A stretch of DNA of 64,000 nt from the NCBI RefSeq assembly GCF_009828855.1, contig NZ_WUAG01000001.1, positions 806,001 to 870,000 of the forward strand, read 5' to 3'. The DNA comes from Psychromonas sp. L1A2 (lineage in GTDB: Bacteria > Pseudomonadota > Gammaproteobacteria > Enterobacterales > Psychromonadaceae). Within the stretch, counting starts at the first letter, position 1, and each line of letters starts with the position of its first letter. This document shows, in pieces, positions 62,399-64,000 of the stretch. The position numbers and the translations under genes were made by a program. The notes under the pieces are model-generated. The model was not told where the DNA came from, ran no database searches, and saw nothing but the letters and a program-made list of their open reading frames with translations.

Positions 62399-62713
62399 AT
62401 GTTTAATCCGCAGAAGTTAGAAGAAATCGCAAAGCAAGTCAGTGATGCAATGCCTGAAGGTGTAAAAAGCTTTGGTAATGAAATTGACCGTAAGATCAAA
62501 CAAGTTTTACAGGCGCAACTAGGTAAGCTAGATATGGTAAGCCGTGAAGAGTTTGATGTACAAACACATGTGTTATTACGCACGCGTGAAAAATTGAATG
62601 CAATGGAAGAAAAGTTTGCACAATTAGAAAAAAAATTAGATGGTGCTGCTTCTGAAAGTAGTGCAGACGCTAAAGCAGAAAGTAGTATCAATACGACTGA
62701 ACAAGATAAGTAG
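62399..62713 (+). CDS. ubiK: Ubiquinone biosynthesis accessory factor UbiK
   Basis: From the ATG at 62399 (site AAGGAG) the product is 104 residues. FNPQKLEEIAKQVSDAMPEG (in part), RKIKQVLQAQLGKLDMVSRE (in part) and VQTHVLLRTREKLNAMEEKF match the BMFP/YqiC family. It has an amphipathic N-terminal helix and a C-terminal coiled coil that forms trimers, then a disordered Ser/Glu tail. UbiK works with UbiJ in aerobic ubiquinone synthesis. An upstream ATG at 62360 would add 13 unlikely residues. Confidence 0.92.
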   Translation: MFNPQKLEEIAKQVSDAMPEGVKSFGNEIDRKIKQVLQAQLGKLDMVSREEFDVQTHVLLRTREKLNAMEEKFAQLEKKLDGAASESSADAKAESSINTTEQDK

Positions 62714-62721
62714 GAAAACAA

Positions 62722-63129
62722 ATGAAAGAGCAATATTTAAAAAACGCAGAATTATTTGTTGAACAAGCGGCCGCTGAAGGTGAGTTGTTTGGTTTATTTG
62801 ATGAAACTCTAGGCTGGGCAAATTGCCATGCTCATGACAATAAAGATGCAACTGCTGTTTATTTGTTTTGGTCTGACGCAACATTAGCTGAAAAATTAAA
62901 AGCAGAAGAGTGGGCTAACTATAAAGTAGAAAGTATTGCGTTAGATGTGTTTTTTGATTCATGGTTAGACGGTATGCAGAAGCAACAAGTGTTTGCTGGG
63001 GTAAACTGGGATGAAGAGTTATGTGGTTTAGAAATTGAAGCAATGGTATTAAAAAATGCATTGGTCGAAAAGTTTCAAGCCGATGATTTAGAATCGGAAG
63101 CTGAACAGACAGAATCTGCTGGTGCATAG
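62722..63129 (+). CDS. DUF2750 domain protein
   Basis: The 135-residue acidic soluble protein starts 9 bp after ubiK and is probably cotranscribed. LYLFWSDATLAEKLKAEEWA-like text (here VYLFWSDATLAEKLKAEEW), VESIALDVFFDSWLDGM and VNWDEELCGLEIEA fit the DUF2750 family, whose members are small cytoplasmic proteins of unknown role. The C-terminus is a short acidic tail. Confidence 0.75.
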   Translation: MKEQYLKNAELFVEQAAAEGELFGLFDETLGWANCHAHDNKDATAVYLFWSDATLAEKLKAEEWANYKVESIALDVFFDSWLDGMQKQQVFAGVNWDEELCGLEIEAMVLKNALVEKFQADDLESEAEQTESAGA

Positions 63130-63178
63130 TTAATTTATTTAGAGTGTTTTTTATTCACAATTTTTATTAGCGCGTTAA

Positions 63179-63292
63179 TCTCTAAGTTTATTAAGAAATA
63201 GTCTCTAAGTTTATTAAGAAAAAGTTTCTAAGTTTATTAAGAAAAAGTTTCTAAGTTTATTAAGAAAAAGTTTCTAAGTTTATTAAGAAAAA
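63179..63292 (+). repeat. 23-bp tandem repeat, five copies
   Basis: The unit GTTTCTAAGTTTATTAAGAAAAA occurs five times, the first two with small changes (TCTCTAAG). Units two to five start at 63201, 63224, 63247 and 63270. The array lies between a DUF2750 gene and the terminator shared with rraB. Confidence 0.95.
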
Positions 63293-63300
63293 GTAGATAT

Positions 63301-63332
63301 AAAAAAACCAAGCAATGAGCTTGGTTTTTTTA
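63301..63332. terminator. Bidirectional rho-independent terminator
   Basis: AAAAAAACCAAGC, loop AATGA and GCTTGGTTTTTTT. It stands between the convergent DUF2750 and rraB genes and has runs on both sides. Confidence 0.9.
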
Positions 63333-63359
63333 TAGGCGACCGTTAGCGAAGATTAATGT

Positions 63360-63725
63360 TTATTCTTCTGGGTAAGTACCCCAACCGTCATATTCAATAC
63401 CAAACGATTGTGCTAATGCGACGAGTCTTTCAACGTCTTCGTAAATAGCTTCTTCATCCAAATTCATTTCAACAACAACATCAAAGCTTAGAATGATTGA
63501 ACCATCTTCTAGCTCTAGCTCTTCAGGGTCTGTAACTTCATAGCCTTTTTTGAAACAAGCAATAGCTGCCTTTTCTAATACGTCAAAGTTATCGCAAGAG
63601 AGGTGATGCTCAATCATGTAAACCGCATCAGGATTACTGCCATCTTCTAAAATAGCTTCAACAATATCAGCTGTTTCTTCTGCAAGTTCCGCTAATAATT
63701 CTTCATGTGTAAGTTCTTCTGACAT
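63360..63725 (-). CDS. rraB: Regulator of RNase E activity RraB
   Basis: The 121-residue acidic protein has ILEDGSNPDAVYMIEHHLSC, FDVLEKAAIACFKKGYEVTD and PEELELEDG, ending YDGWGTYPEE, as in E. coli RraB. RraB binds the C-terminal scaffold of RNase E and changes the makeup of the RNA degradosome. The E. coli protein has a longer acidic tail that is missing here. An AGAAGAGAT site lies upstream of the start. Confidence 0.94.
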   Translation of the reverse strand: MSEELTHEELLAELAEETADIVEAILEDGSNPDAVYMIEHHLSCDNFDVLEKAAIACFKKGYEVTDPEELELEDGSIILSFDVVVEMNLDEEAIYEDVERLVALAQSFGIEYDGWGTYPEE

Positions 63726-63795
63726 TTTTTATCTCTTCTATATCAAGGTTTACAACTTCCATTCATGGTTTATGCAATGAATGGAAATGGTTTAA

Positions 63796-64000
63796 TTAAT
63801 CACAACAATTAGTATTAGAATCTGGACGATTCACTTCTTTGTTAAGCTGTTTATATTTAGCTAACATAATGTCATATGAATCATTCATTAGGCGACGAAT
63901 TTCACGTTTTTTATATTGTGTAATATCAATAGGCTCCAACATTTCAACAATTACTTCGCCATTGTCCCAACGGTTTAAATTGACTTGTTGGTGAGTGTTA
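63796..64000 (-). CDS. Acyltransferase (PlsC-like), C-terminal part
   Basis: The frame runs leftward from the window edge to the TAA at 63796-63798, so only the last 67 residues are seen. NLNRWDNGEVIVEMLEPIDI and a following helix with Lys and Arg agree with the C-terminal end of 1-acyl-glycerol-3-phosphate acyltransferases, and the tail ends in CCD. The catalytic HX4D motif is outside the window. The family is a reasonable but not certain call; it lies about 70 bp upstream of rraB in the same direction. Confidence 0.5.
   Translation of the reverse strand, partial: NTHQQVNLNRWDNGEVIVEMLEPIDITQYKKREIRRLMNDSYDIMLAKYKQLNKEVNRPDSNTNCCD

Noticed and set aside
62299-62733. 144-codon frame on the minus strand over ubiK
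   Set aside because: It is the antisense of a well-matched ubiK gene and has a low-complexity Ser/Cys/Phe-rich product.

Overview
The window looks like chromosomal DNA of a cold-water marine gammaproteobacterium of the Alteromonadales, most like Psychromonas. This placement is inferred from AT-rich DNA, gene order (lepA-lepB-rnc-era-recO-pdxJ, mazG-pyrG-eno-ftsB-ispD-ispF-truD-surE-yqaA-nlpD-rpoS, groES-groEL, ilvC/ilvY) and protein likeness. No rRNA, tRNA or CRISPR array was recognised.

Layout. 1-5400: the 3' part of ptrB, ended by a small inverted-repeat element; an aminotransferase plus amino-acid-binding protein pair with a divergent LysR regulator; and a membrane-anchored RRM protein. 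5900-12100: translation, secretion and RNA-processing operons lepA, lepB, rnc, a 23-residue hydrophobic microORF, era, recO and pdxJ. 12300-25500: csdA-like cysteine desulfurase, mazG, pyrG, eno, a ygjV-like gene, ftsB-ispD-ispF-truD-surE, yqaA, nlpD and rpoS. 25500-30800: a duplicated intergenic segment, a DUF3545 gene, two minor-pilin genes, a repeat-rich stretch, an HcaT-like transporter, fxsA and an unknown small gene. 31100-34400: groES-groEL behind a sigma-32-type promoter, then a secreted lipase-like hydrolase.

34600-42740 is the accessory part. A predicted HEPN ribonuclease gene faces a two-gene operon. That operon encodes a large Avs-like protein (Cap4/DUF4297-like nuclease, STAND NTPase, long helical C-terminus) and an unrecognised 287-residue partner. 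The block is bounded by two inverted copies of an 88-bp sequence and is visibly more AT-rich than its surroundings, so it is most simply read as an acquired anti-phage defence cassette.

43000-64000: bifunctional glutathionylspermidine synthetase/amidase, a periplasmic alpha/beta hydrolase, the 1601-residue NAD-glutamate dehydrogenase, tcdA, two spondin-domain secreted proteins with a two-component system, a MarC-family gene, ilvC with divergent sseA and ilvY, ubiK, a DUF2750 gene, rraB and the end of a plsC-like gene.

A striking genome-level feature is repeat growth in intergenic DNA. A family of about 180-250 bp elements with inverted ends (TTTTGACTTCGGGGCG type) occurs at several places. 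At both eno and ilvC the gene's transcription terminator has been tandemly copied four times, at eno together with the end of the coding sequence. Short tandem arrays of 7, 23 and 44 bp occur elsewhere.
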